Below are positions 16,033 to 25,211 of a DNA stretch of 42,343 nucleotides, in pieces; position 1 is the stretch's first letter; every line of letters begins with the position of its first letter. Position numbers and translations under genes: made by a program. The notes under the pieces were generated by a model. That model did not search any database and was not told the origin of the DNA. It was given only the letters and a program-made list of their open reading frames with translations. This DNA comes from Microbacterium sp. T32 (lineage in GTDB: Bacteria; Actinomycetota; Actinomycetes; Actinomycetales; Microbacteriaceae), in NCBI RefSeq assembly GCF_001619615.1, contig NZ_LQQP01000078.1, positions 1-42,343 on the forward strand, given 5' to 3'.

Positions 16033-16180
16033 ATTGGGTGTCTGTCGCTTTCGCAACGAAGAACGACATTACCACGCCTCGAGCGCACCCCACGAACCGG
16101 GGCCGCACCCCGGGCGCGTCCCGCCGTCGCACCGACGTGCCGCCGCCGTGGCGTGGACGGGGGAGGGCGCACGCGCCGGG

Positions 16181-16186
16181 TACCGT
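16181..16186 (+). promoter_or_regulatory. -10 box TACCGT, leaderless start of M20 peptidase
   Basis: TACCGT ends 7 bp before the ATG at 16194, and no ribosome-binding sequence intervenes. Confidence 0.5.
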
Positions 16187-16193
16187 AGTGCGC

Positions 16194-17495
16194 ATGTCCG
16201 AGCACGACGCCGACCCGCCCGAGGTCGCCCGCGTGGCCGCCGACCTCATCCGCTTCGACACGACGAACTTCGGCGGAGGCCGGTCCCGCGGCGAGCGCGA
16301 GGCCGCCGAGTACGCCGGTGCGTACCTCGAGGCTCTCGGTCTCGACGTCGAGTACTACGAGCCGATCGACCGCCGCACCAACCTCTCGACGCGCGTCCCG
16401 GGTCGTGACCGCGACAAGCCCGCGCTCATCCTCCACGGCCACCTCGACGTGGTCCCGGCCGTCGCCGAGGACTGGAGCGTCGACCCGTTCGCGGGCGAGA
16501 TCCGCGACGGCATCCTCTGGGGCCGCGGCGCCGTGGACATGAAGGACATGGATGCCATGATCCTCACCGCCGTGGCCGACGTCCTGCGCGCGGGCGAGCA
16601 GCCCGAGCGCGACATCATCGTGACGTTCTTCGCGGACGAGGAGAACGGCGGCGTGGAGGGCTCGGCCCTGGTCGTCCGCGACCGACCCGAGTGGTTCGCG
16701 GGAGCGACCGAGGCGATCAGCGAGGTCGGCGGCTACTCGATCGCCGTCGACGATCGCCGCGCGTACCTGCTCCAGGTGGGCGAGAAGGCCCTGCTGTGGA
16801 TCAAGCTCGTCGCCCGCGGCCGCGCCGGCCACGGCAGCGCGCTGCACCCCGACAACGCCGTGACCGCGGTCGCGGAGGCGGTCGCCGCGCTGGGGCGCAC
16901 GCGATGGCCCGTGCGCCTGACCGACACCACGACGCAGCTCCTCGCGGGCCTCGCCGAGCTCACCGGTGACGACGCGGGCGACCCCGACCGGCTCGCGCAG
17001 CGCGCGGGCGCGGCATCCGGATTCCTCCGTTCCACCCTGCGGACGACGACGAACCCCACGGGGCTCACCGCCGGGTACAAGCACAACGTCATCCCCGACC
17101 GCGCCGAGGCCCTCATCGACGTGCGCGTGCTGCCCGGCACCGAGGAGGCGGCGCTCGCCGACATCCGCCGCATCGTGGGGCCGGACGTCGAGGTCGAGAT
17201 CGTCCATCAGGACATCGGCCTGGAGGTCCCCTTCGCGGGCGACCTCGTGGATGCCATGGTCGGACAGCTGTCCCGCCACGACCCCGGCGTGCCGGTGATC
17301 CCGTACCTCATGGGCGGCGGCACCGACAACAAGGCCCTGGCCTCCCTCGGAATCTCCGGTTACGGGTTCGCGCCGTTGCGACTCCCGTCCGACCTCGACT
17401 TCACCGGGATGTTCCACGGTGTGGATGAGCGCGTCCCCGTCGACGCGCTCGAGTTCGGTCGTCGAGTCCTCGCCGACCTCATCCGGACGTACTGA
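16194..17495 (+). CDS. M20-family metallopeptidase
   Basis: A 433-residue dinuclear zinc hydrolase. Metal and catalytic residues are H83 and D85 (LHGHLDVVP), D115 ([11 protein letters not shown]), E149/E150 (FADEENGG) and the C-terminal histidine in MFHGVDERV. The dimerisation lid lies between about 195 and 320. Family members cleave dipeptides, acylated amino acids or succinyl-diaminopimelate; the actinobacterial M20 proteins of this form are usually annotated only as peptidases. The start at ATG 16194 fits a leaderless mRNA. uppP follows after eight bases, so the two are probably co-transcribed. Confidence 0.9.
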   Translation: MSEHDADPPEVARVAADLIRFDTTNFGGGRSRGEREAAEYAGAYLEALGLDVEYYEPIDRRTNLSTRVPGRDRDKPALILHGHLDVVPAVAEDWSVDPFAGEIRDGILWGRGAVDMKDMDAMILTAVADVLRAGEQPERDIIVTFFADEENGGVEGSALVVRDRPEWFAGATEAISEVGGYSIAVDDRRAYLLQVGEKALLWIKLVARGRAGHGSALHPDNAVTAVAEAVAALGRTRWPVRLTDTTTQLLAGLAELTGDDAGDPDRLAQRAGAASGFLRSTLRTTTNPTGLTAGYKHNVIPDRAEALIDVRVLPGTEEAALADIRRIVGPDVEVEIVHQDIGLEVPFAGDLVDAMVGQLSRHDPGVPVIPYLMGGGTDNKALASLGISGYGFAPLRLPSDLDFTGMFHGVDERVPVDALEFGRRVLADLIRTY

Positions 17496-17503
17496 AGGAC
17501 CGC

Positions 17504-18352
17504 ATGCATATCTTCGAGGTCATCATCCTCGGGCTCGTCCAGGGCCTGACCGAGTTCCTCCCCATCTCCTCCAGCGCCCACCTGCGGATCGTGGGCGAGT
17601 TCCTGCCCTCGCAGACCGACCCCGGCGCGACGTTCACCGCGATCACGCAGCTGGGTACCGAGCTGGCCGTTCTGCTGTACTTCCGCAAGAAGATCGGCAG
17701 GGTCATCTCGCGCTGGTTCGGTTCGCTGTTCGGCCGTGTTCCGCGCAACGACCCCGACGCCCGCATGGGCTGGCTGATCATCATCGGCACCATCCCCATC
17801 GGCATCCTGGGCTTCCTCCTGCAGAGCCTGATCCGCGACAACTTCCGGAGCCTCTGGATCACCGCGATCGTGCTCATCGTGTTCGGCATCCTGCTCGGAC
17901 TCGCCGACCACTACGGCAAGCGTCGTCGTGACCTGAACGACCTCACGTACCCGCACGGTCTCGCCTACGGATTCGCCCAGGCCCTCGCCCTCGTGCCGGG
18001 TGTGTCCCGTTCGGGTGCGACCACGACCCTGGGCCGCGCCCTCGGGTACAAGCGGACCGCCGTCGCCGAGTACTCGTTCCTCCTCGCGGTTCCCGCGGTG
18101 TTCGTGAGCGGGCTCTACGAGCTGTACAAGAGCTTCGACGAGGGCACCGGACCCTACAACCTCGCCGAAACGGGGCTCGCGACCGTGATCGCGTTCGTCG
18201 TCGGCTTCCTCGTGATCGCCTTCCTCATGCAGTACCTCAAGAAGGGCAGCTTCCTGCCGTTCGTGATCTACCGCATCGTCCTCGGCGTCGTCGTGATCGT
18301 CCTTCTCCTCACCGGGGTCGTCCCGGCGGAATCGACGATCATCTCCGGCTGA
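17504..18352 (+). CDS. uppP: undecaprenyl-diphosphate phosphatase
   Basis: A 282-residue polytopic membrane enzyme (BacA/UppP) that recycles undecaprenyl pyrophosphate to the monophosphate carrier of cell-wall synthesis and confers bacitracin tolerance. The two hallmark motifs are present: [18 protein letters not shown] (about 9-26) and [17 protein letters not shown] (about 165-181). About eight membrane segments can be traced. Start: ATG at 17504 after GAAGGA. It follows the M20 peptidase closely and ends at a strong hairpin shared with the convergent PAC2 gene. Confidence 0.95.
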   Translation: MHIFEVIILGLVQGLTEFLPISSSAHLRIVGEFLPSQTDPGATFTAITQLGTELAVLLYFRKKIGRVISRWFGSLFGRVPRNDPDARMGWLIIIGTIPIGILGFLLQSLIRDNFRSLWITAIVLIVFGILLGLADHYGKRRRDLNDLTYPHGLAYGFAQALALVPGVSRSGATTTLGRALGYKRTAVAEYSFLLAVPAVFVSGLYELYKSFDEGTGPYNLAETGLATVIAFVVGFLVIAFLMQYLKKGSFLPFVIYRIVLGVVVIVLLLTGVVPAESTIISG

Positions 18353-18366
18353 TCCGGCACGAAGCA

Positions 18367-18400
18367 GAACGGCGCCGCCCCTTCGGGGACGGCGCCGTTC
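18367..18400. terminator. bidirectional terminator between uppP and PAC2 gene
   Basis: An 11-bp stem (GAACGGCGCCG / CGGCGCCGTTC) extended inward by CCCC/GGGG around a TTC loop with one bulged A. It lies in the 54-bp gap between convergent genes. The U-tract is weak on both strands. Confidence 0.8.
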
Positions 18401-18406
18401 TCGCGT

Positions 18407-19273
18407 TCAGCGGCGGGGCGGGTCGTCGCGCCCGGGCTTGGCGGGGCCGTCGCCGCCGCGGCGCAGGTACCGCTCGAACTCCTGGGCGATGGCATCCCCC
18501 GACGCCTCCGGAGAATCCCACGTGTCGCGGGTCTGCTCGAGCTGGTGGATGTAGTCGCGCATCTCGTCGTCGTCCGCGGCCGCGGCGTCGATCGACGCCT
18601 CCCACGCGAGCGCCTCGGCGGCGAGCTCGCCCCGCGGCACCGGGATGCCCGACACCGACTCGAGCCGGTCGAGGAGCGCGAGCGTCGCCTTGGGGGACGG
18701 CGTGTGGCCCGCGACGTAGTGCGGCACGCTCGCCCACAGGCTGGCCGTCGGGATGCCGGCGCGCTCGGCCGCGTCGCCGAGGGCGCTCAGGATGCCGACC
18801 GGCCCCTCGTACAGACTCCGCTCGAGCCCGAGGGACTGGCGCACGCCGTCGTTGTCGCTGCCCGCGAACACCGAGATCGGGCGGGTGTGCGGCACGTCGG
18901 ACATCATCGAGCCGAGCGCGACGAAGCCGGTGATGTCCTCCCGCAGGGCGACGTCGATGAACTCCGCGGCGAAGGCCTGCCACGCACGCGCCGGCTCGAC
19001 GCCCACGAGCAGCCAGATCTCCGGGGCGCCGGTGCGGTGGGCGGGGCGGAGCAGCGTGGCCTCGGGCCACGTGAGGGTGCGGTGGCCCTCGGCATCCACT
19101 CCCACCTGGGGGCGGGTGTACTGGTAGTCGAAGTACAGCTCCGGATCGACGGAGTGCACCACCTCGTAGTCGCTGCCCGTCCGCAGCATCGCTGCCGCGG
19201 CCGAGGCCGCCTCTCCGGCGTCGTTCCAGCCGTCGAAAGCGGCGACGATGATCCGGCGACCCAGTGCGTCCAC
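18407..19273 (-). CDS. PAC2-family protein
   Basis: A 288-residue member of the PAC2 (proteasome assembly chaperone 2-like) family, common in actinobacteria and of uncertain biochemical role. N-terminal IIVAAFDGWNDAGEA, central WLLVGVEPARAW and the TASLWASVPHYVAGHTPSPKATLALL stretch (about 195-220) are typical. Start: GTG at 19273 with AGGAGG four bases upstream. Relatives lie close to the Pup-proteasome region in other actinobacteria; here the chaperone-like gene remains while the proteasome genes are absent from the locus. Confidence 0.85.
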   Translation of the reverse strand: MDALGRRIIVAAFDGWNDAGEAASAAAAMLRTGSDYEVVHSVDPELYFDYQYTRPQVGVDAEGHRTLTWPEATLLRPAHRTGAPEIWLLVGVEPARAWQAFAAEFIDVALREDITGFVALGSMMSDVPHTRPISVFAGSDNDGVRQSLGLERSLYEGPVGILSALGDAAERAGIPTASLWASVPHYVAGHTPSPKATLALLDRLESVSGIPVPRGELAAEALAWEASIDAAAADDDEMRDYIHQLEQTRDTWDSPEASGDAIAQEFERYLRRGGDGPAKPGRDDPPRR

Positions 19274-19370
19274 GCAACCTCCTCTGCCCCTGCGGGGCTG
19301 GATATCCAGGATAGGCGCATGCGCCCCCGCGGGAGCGCTCGGCCGGGGGCTGGCCGGGGAGCGCCCTGGA

Positions 19371-19376
19371 TACGAT
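19371..19376 (+). promoter_or_regulatory. -10 box TACGAT, leaderless start of HAD gene
   Basis: TACGAT ends exactly 6 bp before the ATG at 19383, a near-consensus actinobacterial -10 hexamer with no ribosome site following. Confidence 0.6.
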
Positions 19377-19382
19377 GGAACG

Positions 19383-20075
19383 ATGACTTCCCCCGCGCCC
19401 GCCGCCGTCCTCTGGGACATGGACGGCACCCTCGTCGACACCGAACCGTTCTGGATGGCCGCGGAGACGCCCCTGGTCGAGCGGTTCGGCGGCACGTGGT
19501 CGCACGCGCAGGCGCTCGGGATGGTCGGGCTCGCGCTGGAGGACTCCGCGCGGCTGCTCCAGAACGCCGGAGTCCCGTGGGGCGTGGACGAGATCATCGC
19601 CCACCTCACCGACGAGGTGCTGCGTCAGCTCGCCGTGCACGGCGTGCCGTTCCGCCCCGGCGCGCGGGAACTGCTCGCCGATCTGCGTCGGTCGGGCGTG
19701 AAGACGGCCCTCGTGACGATGTCGATGCGGCGCATGGCGCTCTCGGTCGTCGACCTCATCGACTTCCCGGCCTTCGACGTCGTCGTCGCCGGGGACGACG
19801 TCACGCGGCCGAAGCCCTATCCCGACCCCTACCTCCAGGCCGCCGACGCCCTCGGCGTCGCGATCGGCGACACCGTCGCGATCGAGGACTCGCCGAACGG
19901 CCTGCGCTCGGCGCTCGCGAGCGGCGCGGTGACCCTCGGCGTCCCGCTCATGGTGTCGCTCGACGAGGTCGGTGCCCACGCGCTGTGGCCGACCCTGGCC
20001 GGTCGCGGCGCCGCGGACCTCGCCGCCCTCCATTCCACCCACGCACCCGCGACCACCCCACAGGAGACCCGATGA
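19383..20075 (+). CDS. HAD-superfamily phosphatase/phosphoglucomutase-like hydrolase
   Basis: A 230-residue HAD hydrolase, subclass IA. Motif I DMDGTLVDTE (about 12-21) carries both catalytic aspartates, motif II is the TMS region near 106, motif III is the lysine in RPKPYPDPY (about 141), and motif IV is EDSPNG (about 165). A helical cap lies between about 20 and 85. The substrate is probably a small phosphate ester. It leads a tight operon: its stop overlaps the start of the TrmI gene (ATGA). Confidence 0.9.
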   Translation: MTSPAPAAVLWDMDGTLVDTEPFWMAAETPLVERFGGTWSHAQALGMVGLALEDSARLLQNAGVPWGVDEIIAHLTDEVLRQLAVHGVPFRPGARELLADLRRSGVKTALVTMSMRRMALSVVDLIDFPAFDVVVAGDDVTRPKPYPDPYLQAADALGVAIGDTVAIEDSPNGLRSALASGAVTLGVPLMVSLDEVGAHALWPTLAGRGAADLAALHSTHAPATTPQETR

Positions 20076-21097
20076 GCGAGACCCCGCACCTGAGCGGACC
20101 TTTCCGGGTCGGCGACCGCGTGCAGCTGACCGGACCCAAGGGGCGGATGCACACCATCACGCTCCGCGAGAACGGCGAGCTGCACACGCACAACGGCGTG
20201 CTCAAGCACGAGCTGCTCGTCGGCCAGCCGGACGGCAGCGTCGTCACGAACAGCTCCGGCCACGACTACCTCGCGCTCCGTCCGCTGCTGCGCGACTTCG
20301 TCATGTCGATGCCGCGCGGAGCGGCGATCGTCTATCCGAAGGACGCCGCGCAGATCCTGTCGCAGGCCGACATCTTCCCAGGGGCGACGGTCGTCGAGGC
20401 GGGCGTGGGCTCGGGCGCGCTGTCCCTGTGGCTCCTGCGCGCGATCGGTCCGAGCGGCCGCCTGGTGTCGTTCGAACGTCGCGAGGAGTTCGCCGACGTC
20501 GCCCGCGCCAACGTCGAGACGTTCCTCGGTGCGACCCCCGGCACGTGGGAGGTCGTCGTGGGCGACCTGGTCGAGAATCTCCCGGATGCCGTCCCCCCGG
20601 CATCCGTCGATCGTGTCGTGCTCGACATGCTCGCGCCGTGGGAGTGCATCGACGCCGCGGCCGACGCGCTCACCCCCGGCGGCGTCGTGCTCTGCTATGT
20701 CGCCACCGCCACGCAGCTGAGTCGCGTGGCGGAGTACATCCGCGCCACGGGGCTGTTCACCGACCCGGATGCCTCCGAGACCATGGTCCGCGGATGGCAC
20801 GTCGAGGGCCTCGCCGTCCGCCCCGACCACCGCATGGTCGCGCACACCGGCTTCCTCCTCACCGCGCGTCGCCTGGCTCCCGGGGCCGTGCCGCCGGAGG
20901 TCAAGCGGCGCGCCTCGAAGTCCAGCTACGGCGACGAGGACGTCGAACTGTGGACCCCCGGCGCCGTCGGCGACCGCGAGATCACCGACAAGAACCTGCG
21001 CAAGCGCGTGCGTGAGGCTCAGAAGGCCGCCGACGGCGTGCGCCGCCGCGAGGGTCAGACGGGGGCCGCGACGGAGGCACCCGACGGGACCGCCTAA
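20072..21097 (+). CDS. trmI: tRNA (adenine-58-N1)-methyltransferase TrmI
   Basis: A 341-residue class I methyltransferase that makes m1A58 in tRNA. A small N-terminal domain (FRVGDRVQLTGPKGRMHTITL) precedes the SAM motif VVEAGVGSGALSLWLLRAIG (about 108-127), the acidic SFERR after strand 2, and DMLAPWE (about 188). In actinobacteria this gene normally sits immediately upstream of the proteasomal ATPase gene. Here it is followed after 9 bp by an FKBP lipoprotein gene instead. The stop TAA is also the first three bases of the next gene's -10 box. Confidence 0.92.
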   Translation: MSETPHLSGPFRVGDRVQLTGPKGRMHTITLRENGELHTHNGVLKHELLVGQPDGSVVTNSSGHDYLALRPLLRDFVMSMPRGAAIVYPKDAAQILSQADIFPGATVVEAGVGSGALSLWLLRAIGPSGRLVSFERREEFADVARANVETFLGATPGTWEVVVGDLVENLPDAVPPASVDRVVLDMLAPWECIDAAADALTPGGVVLCYVATATQLSRVAEYIRATGLFTDPDASETMVRGWHVEGLAVRPDHRMVAHTGFLLTARRLAPGAVPPEVKRRASKSSYGDEDVELWTPGAVGDREITDKNLRKRVREAQKAADGVRRREGQTGAATEAPDGTA

Positions 21098-21100
21098 ACT
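21095..21100 (+). promoter_or_regulatory. -10 box TAAACT overlapping the trmI stop
   Basis: TAAACT begins with the trmI stop codon (TAA) and ends 6 bp before the GTG at 21107. The FKBP gene can therefore be transcribed on its own as a leaderless mRNA. Confidence 0.6.
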
Positions 21101-21106
21101 GATCCG

Positions 21107-22063
21107 GTGCGCAGACTCCCCGCCCTCGTCGCCGTGATCGCCCTGGCCGGTACCGGCCTCGTCGGATGCGCGGCATCCGGCAGCGCCTCCGCTGCGGGAT
21201 GCACCCCGCCGCCGTCCGACTCGCGCGCCGCGGAGGCCGTGACGGTCTCGGGCGAGGTCGGGAAGCAGCCCGACGTGCAAGTGCGGTCGCCGTTCCTGCC
21301 CGACACGCGTTCGGTCGAGACGGTGGTCACGGGTGACGGCGAGCGCATCACGCAGCCCGACCAGCTCGTGCTCCTCGACCTGACGGTCTACAACGGCATC
21401 ACGGGCGAGCGCATCGTGGGCTCCCGCTACGACGGCAACGTCGCGAATGCGCAGCCCCTGTCCGGCTGGGACCAGACGTTCCCCGACTTCTCCTCCGCGA
21501 TGCTCTGCGCGACGCAGGGGTCGCGCCTGGTCGTGTCGATGCCGTACGACAGCGTCGGCCCGCAGGCGGCTCAGGGCCTCGACATCCCGCAGGGCGGCTC
21601 CGCGGTCGTCGTGGCCGACGTCGAGCGCGTCTACCTGCCCGCCGCCAACGGCGCCGACCAGTTCACCGCCGGCTTCGGCCTTCCCACCGTGGTGCGCGCC
21701 CCGGGCGGCCAGCCCGGTGTGACGATCCCCGACGGCGACGCGCCGACGTCCGTGTCGGTGCAGACGCTGAAGAAGGGCGACGGCCCCGCGCTGACCGCCG
21801 ACGCGACCGCACGCCTCGCCGTGCTCGGCGTCTCGTGGAACGACCGCCGGCAGTTCGTGACGACGTGGGGCAAGAACCCGATCGCGGCACCCCCGTCGAA
21901 GCTGCCCGGGACGCTCGCGTCCGCGCTCGAGGGCCAGACGGTCGGCTCCCAGGTGCTGGTCGTCGTCCCCGCCGACCAGACGGCGGACGACCAGAAGCTC
22001 TTCAACGCGCCCACCGACACGGCCCTCGTGTACGTCTTCGACATCCTCGGCGTCGACGGCTGA
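21107..22063 (+). CDS. lipoprotein with FKBP-type peptidyl-prolyl isomerase fold
   Basis: A 318-residue exported protein. The signal peptide ends in a lipobox LVGC (C21), so the mature protein should be a membrane-anchored lipoprotein. Two FKBP-like segments can be read: about 85-180 (QLVLLDLTVYNG...SRLVVSMPYDSVG) and about 225-318 (ARLAVLGVSWNDRRQF...VLVVVPADQ...LVYVFDILGVDG). It likely folds extracytoplasmic proteins. GTG start at 21107, leaderless. A related FKBP gene often accompanies pafBC at the actinobacterial proteasome locus. Confidence 0.85.
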   Translation: MRRLPALVAVIALAGTGLVGCAASGSASAAGCTPPPSDSRAAEAVTVSGEVGKQPDVQVRSPFLPDTRSVETVVTGDGERITQPDQLVLLDLTVYNGITGERIVGSRYDGNVANAQPLSGWDQTFPDFSSAMLCATQGSRLVVSMPYDSVGPQAAQGLDIPQGGSAVVVADVERVYLPAANGADQFTAGFGLPTVVRAPGGQPGVTIPDGDAPTSVSVQTLKKGDGPALTADATARLAVLGVSWNDRRQFVTTWGKNPIAAPPSKLPGTLASALEGQTVGSQVLVVVPADQTADDQKLFNAPTDTALVYVFDILGVDG

Positions 22064-22077
22064 GTCCGGCCCGCGCC

Positions 22078-22083
22078 TAGGAT
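22078..22083 (+). promoter_or_regulatory. -10 box TAGGAT, leaderless start of pafB
   Basis: TAGGAT ends exactly 6 bp before the GTG at 22090. Confidence 0.6.
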
Positions 22084-22089
22084 GGGCGG

Positions 22090-23082
22090 GTGTCCGCCGC
22101 CTCGTCCCGACCCGCTCCCGAGGAGCGTCTGGTCAACCTCGTCGTCGCCCTCATGGCGACCGAACAGGGGCTGACGAAGGACACGATCCTGTCGTCCGTT
22201 GCCGGTTACCGCGAGCAGTACGAGGCGGGGGCCTCCAAGGACGCCCTCGAGAAGATGTTCGAGCGCGACAAGGAGAACCTGCGCGGACTCGGCGTCCCCA
22301 TCGAGACGATCGGCGACCGCGCCGACCCCGATGATCTGCGCGAGGCCCGGTACCGCGTGCCGACCGCGGAGTACGCGCTTCCGGAGGACATCTCGTTCAG
22401 CCCCGCCGAGGTCGCGCTGCTGAACATCGCGGGAAGCGTGTGGGGGAGCGAGTCCCTCTCGGACGCCGCCCGCAGCGGCCTGCGCAAGATCCGTGGTCTC
22501 GGCATCGCCGTCGACGAGCCGATCATCGGTTACGCGCCGCGCATCCGGGCTCGGGATGCCGCCTTCCCGGCGCTGCAGCGGGGGATCGAGGAGTGCCGGG
22601 TCGTCACGTTCAGCTACCTGCGTCCCGGCGACGCGCGGGCGCGGGAGCGTCGCATCCGTCCCCTCGCGCTGCTGGAGTACGAGGCGCGGTGGCACGTCTT
22701 CGGTTTCGATCTGTCGATGGATGCCGAGCGCACCTTCCTCCTCTCGCGCATCGTCGGGGACGTGACCGTGACGCGGGAACGCTTCGACGAGCAGCTGCGG
22801 GTCGGTGCGGGGGAGCGCGCCCTCGCGGGACTCGAGGGTGTCGCGCATCGCCGGCGGGCTCTCCTCGAGGTGCACCCGGGCACCGAGGCGGCGCTCCGCC
22901 TGTCGCGGCGCGCGGAGCCGGCGGCGCAGGGCATCGTGGTGCCGTACGTCGACCTGCACGTCTTCGCGGACGAGCTCGCCTCCTACGGGCCCGAGGTGCG
23001 CGTCGTCGCCCCCGACGACCTGCGCGAGCAGGTCATCCGTCGCCTGCGGGCGACTCTCGCCCTGCACGGAGGTGCCGCATGA
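22090..23082 (+). CDS. pafB: WYL-domain transcriptional activator PafB
   Basis: A 330-residue protein with an N-terminal winged HTH (about 12-75: LVNLVVALMATEQGLTKDTI...FERDKENLRGLGVPIET), a WYL domain (about 175-240: VVTFSYLR...RRIRPLALLEYEARWHVFGFDLS) and a C-terminal WCX extension. In mycobacteria PafB and PafC form the heterodimeric activator of the RecA/LexA-independent DNA-damage response. The name comes from the pafABC operon, but pafA is absent here. GTG start, leaderless; overlaps pafC by four bases. Confidence 0.92.
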   Translation: MSAASSRPAPEERLVNLVVALMATEQGLTKDTILSSVAGYREQYEAGASKDALEKMFERDKENLRGLGVPIETIGDRADPDDLREARYRVPTAEYALPEDISFSPAEVALLNIAGSVWGSESLSDAARSGLRKIRGLGIAVDEPIIGYAPRIRARDAAFPALQRGIEECRVVTFSYLRPGDARARERRIRPLALLEYEARWHVFGFDLSMDAERTFLLSRIVGDVTVTRERFDEQLRVGAGERALAGLEGVAHRRRALLEVHPGTEAALRLSRRAEPAAQGIVVPYVDLHVFADELASYGPEVRVVAPDDLREQVIRRLRATLALHGGAA

Positions 23083-24062
23083 GCTCCGACCGTGCGCTGC
23101 CCGCCCTCGACCGGGCCGCCCTCCTGCTGCAGCTCGTGCCGTACATCGTCGGCAAGGGCGAGGTCTCGATCGCCGAGGCCGCCGCCGATTTCGACGTGAC
23201 GGCCGACCAGATGCGGGCGATGGTCGAGAGGCTCACCGTCATCGGCCTGCCCGGCGAGGGCGGCTACTGGCAGCTCCCCAACGAACTGTTCGACATCGAC
23301 TGGGATCTGCTCGATCGCGACGAGATCATCTCGATCACGAACACGGTCGGCCTCGAACGCTCGCCGCGCCTCACCGCGCGCGAAGCCGCAGCGCTGCTGG
23401 CCGGGCTCCAGCTCACGCGGTCCCTGCCGGGGGTGGGGGACAGCGCCCTGGTGACCGGTCTGCTGGCGAAGCTCGCCCGCGGGGCGTCGTCGACCCCGCC
23501 GGCGGTCATCGTGGCCCCCGGTCCCGTGGACGGTGTCCGCGACGTCGTGGACCGCGCGCTCCGTCGCGGAGTGGCGGTGTCGTTCACCTATCGCGCGCCC
23601 GGTGCCGCACCGACGACCCGCACGGTGGACCCGATCAAGGTCCACATCGCCGGGGGCCAGTGGTACCTGCAGGGCTGGTGCCACACGCGGCAGGCGGTGC
23701 GCACGTTCCACCTCGACCGTGTCAGCGACCCCGAGCTCACCGGCATCCCCGCCGTCCACGGCGCCGACCCGGTACCCGAGCTGTTCGCGCCCGCCGACGA
23801 CGAGGTCGTCGCGCGGTTCCGATTCCCGCGCGCGGTCGCGCCGCTGCTGTCGGACTACCTCGAGCGCGCCACGATCGAGGGCGAGGGGGACGTCGCCGTG
23901 GCGTCGCTGCGGCTCGCCGACGAGCAGAGCCTGAAGCGTCTCGCGGCGCGGCGCGGCGGCGAGGTCGAACTGCTCGAGCCCGCCGGGGCACGGCGTGCCG
24001 CGGCGGCCTGGGCGGCCGCCGGTCTCGCGCAATACGGCGAGGATGTCTCGCCCCAGGGGTGA
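23079..24062 (+). CDS. pafC: WYL-domain transcriptional activator PafC
   Basis: A 327-residue paralogue and partner of PafB. A winged HTH (about 10-65) is followed by a WYL domain (about 165-225: VSFTYRAPGAAPTTRTVDPIKVHIAGGQWYLQGWCHT) and a WCX domain. It starts with ATG at 23079, overlapping the pafB stop (ATGA), which implies coupled, stoichiometric synthesis. Known function in relatives: activation of DNA repair genes after DNA damage. The Tat genes follow after 78 bp with their own promoter. Confidence 0.92.
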   Translation: MSSDRALPALDRAALLLQLVPYIVGKGEVSIAEAAADFDVTADQMRAMVERLTVIGLPGEGGYWQLPNELFDIDWDLLDRDEIISITNTVGLERSPRLTAREAAALLAGLQLTRSLPGVGDSALVTGLLAKLARGASSTPPAVIVAPGPVDGVRDVVDRALRRGVAVSFTYRAPGAAPTTRTVDPIKVHIAGGQWYLQGWCHTRQAVRTFHLDRVSDPELTGIPAVHGADPVPELFAPADDEVVARFRFPRAVAPLLSDYLERATIEGEGDVAVASLRLADEQSLKRLAARRGGEVELLEPAGARRAAAAWAAAGLAQYGEDVSPQG

Positions 24063-24101
24063 ACACGTCGAGTTCCTGGGCCCCCGCGGAGGGGCAAGAG
24101 C

Positions 24102-24107
24102 TACACT
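24102..24107 (+). promoter_or_regulatory. -10 box TACACT upstream of tatA
   Basis: TACACT lies 33 bp before the tatA ATG, and GAGGAG sits just upstream of the start. Unlike its neighbours, this gene appears to have a conventional leader. Confidence 0.5.
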
Positions 24108-24140
24108 GAAGGCACCCCCGCCCGATACTGAGGAGTCCTC

Positions 24141-24389
24141 ATGCTAGGCAATCTGAACGGATGGCACCTGCTGATCGTTCTCGCGGTCATCCTGCTGCTT
24201 TTCGGTGCCGCGAAGCTCCCCGCCCTCGCGAAGAGCATGGGCCAGTCGGCGCGTGTCTTCCGCAGCGAGATGAAGGAGATGAAACGCGACGACGAGGCCG
24301 CGACTCCTGAGGTCCCGCGCGCGACCGAGTCGGGAACCGCGTCGTCCGTGACGCCCGAGAAGCGCCCTTCCAGCGACACCTCCGCATAG
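24141..24389 (+). CDS. tatA: Sec-independent translocase subunit TatA
   Basis: An 82-residue TatA/E. One N-terminal membrane helix (HLLIVLAVILLLFGAAKLPAL, about 9-29) with the FG hinge is followed by an amphipathic helix (AKSMGQSARVFRSEMKEM) and a polar, unstructured tail. It forms the pore of the twin-arginine translocon with TatC, whose gene begins 3 bp after its stop. ATG at 24141 with GAGGAG upstream. Confidence 0.96.
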   Translation: MLGNLNGWHLLIVLAVILLLFGAAKLPALAKSMGQSARVFRSEMKEMKRDDEAATPEVPRATESGTASSVTPEKRPSSDTSA

Positions 24390-24392
24390 CGC

Positions 24393-25211
24393 GTGGCCAC
24401 GGCAGGACCGCCGCGGATCGAGGTGCCGGAAGGACCGCGGCGTGACAAGCGCATGTCGATCGGCGCTCACCTCGTCGAACTGCGTAAGCGCCTGATGATC
24501 GCCGCGGCGGCGCTCGTCGTCGGCATGATCATCGCGTTCATCATCACCGATCCGGTCATCGCGTGGATCACGGAGCCGATCCGCGTGCTCACGGAGAAGC
24601 GCGGTGCGAACTTCGCGGCGCTCAACTTCACGAACGTCACGTCCGGTTTCGACCTCCGGATGCGGATCGCCTTCTCGATCGGCATCTTCCTGTCGTCTCC
24701 GATCTGGCTCTGGCAGATCTGGGCGTTCGTGATGCCGGGCCTCACGCGCAAAGAGATCCGCTACACGGTCGGGTTCCTGGCCTCCGCGATCCCGCTGTTC
24801 TTCGCCGGCTGCTGGGTGGGGCTGCTCATCGTCCCGCACGTGATCGAACTCATGTCGACGTTCATCCCGCAGGGCGGGGTCAACTATTACTCGGCGACCG
24901 AGTACTACGACTTCGTCTTCAAGCTCATGCTCGTGATCGGCGTCGCGTTCGTCCTGCCGGTGTTCCTCGTGGCCCTCAATGTCATCGGCATCATGAGCGG
25001 GCGCGCGATCCTCAAGGGCTGGCGCATCGCGATCCTCATCGCGACGCTGTTCGCCGCCCTCGCGACCCCCGCAGCCGACGTCGTGACGATGTTCCTGCTC
25101 GCCGGCATCCTCATCGTCCTGTTCTTCGCCGCGGCCGGCGTATCGATGCTGTTCGACCGACGCAAGGCCCGTCGCGCCGCCGCGGCGGGGCTGCCAGGAT
25201 CGATCGTGTGA
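24393..25211 (+). CDS. tatC: Sec-independent translocase subunit TatC
   Basis: A 272-residue polytopic protein with six membrane helices. Family signatures are MSIGAHLVELRKRL (about 21-34), the cytoplasmic loop with FDLRMRIAFSIGIFLSSPIWLWQIWAFVMPGLTRKE, and the periplasmic loop before YYDFVFKLM. It is the twin-arginine receptor. GTG start at 24393; an internal ATG at 24453 is possible but would remove conserved-looking N-terminal residues only partly. Its stop overlaps the start of the helY gene. Confidence 0.94.
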   Translation: MATAGPPRIEVPEGPRRDKRMSIGAHLVELRKRLMIAAAALVVGMIIAFIITDPVIAWITEPIRVLTEKRGANFAALNFTNVTSGFDLRMRIAFSIGIFLSSPIWLWQIWAFVMPGLTRKEIRYTVGFLASAIPLFFAGCWVGLLIVPHVIELMSTFIPQGGVNYYSATEYYDFVFKLMLVIGVAFVLPVFLVALNVIGIMSGRAILKGWRIAILIATLFAALATPAADVVTMFLLAGILIVLFFAAAGVSMLFDRRKARRAAAAGLPGSIV

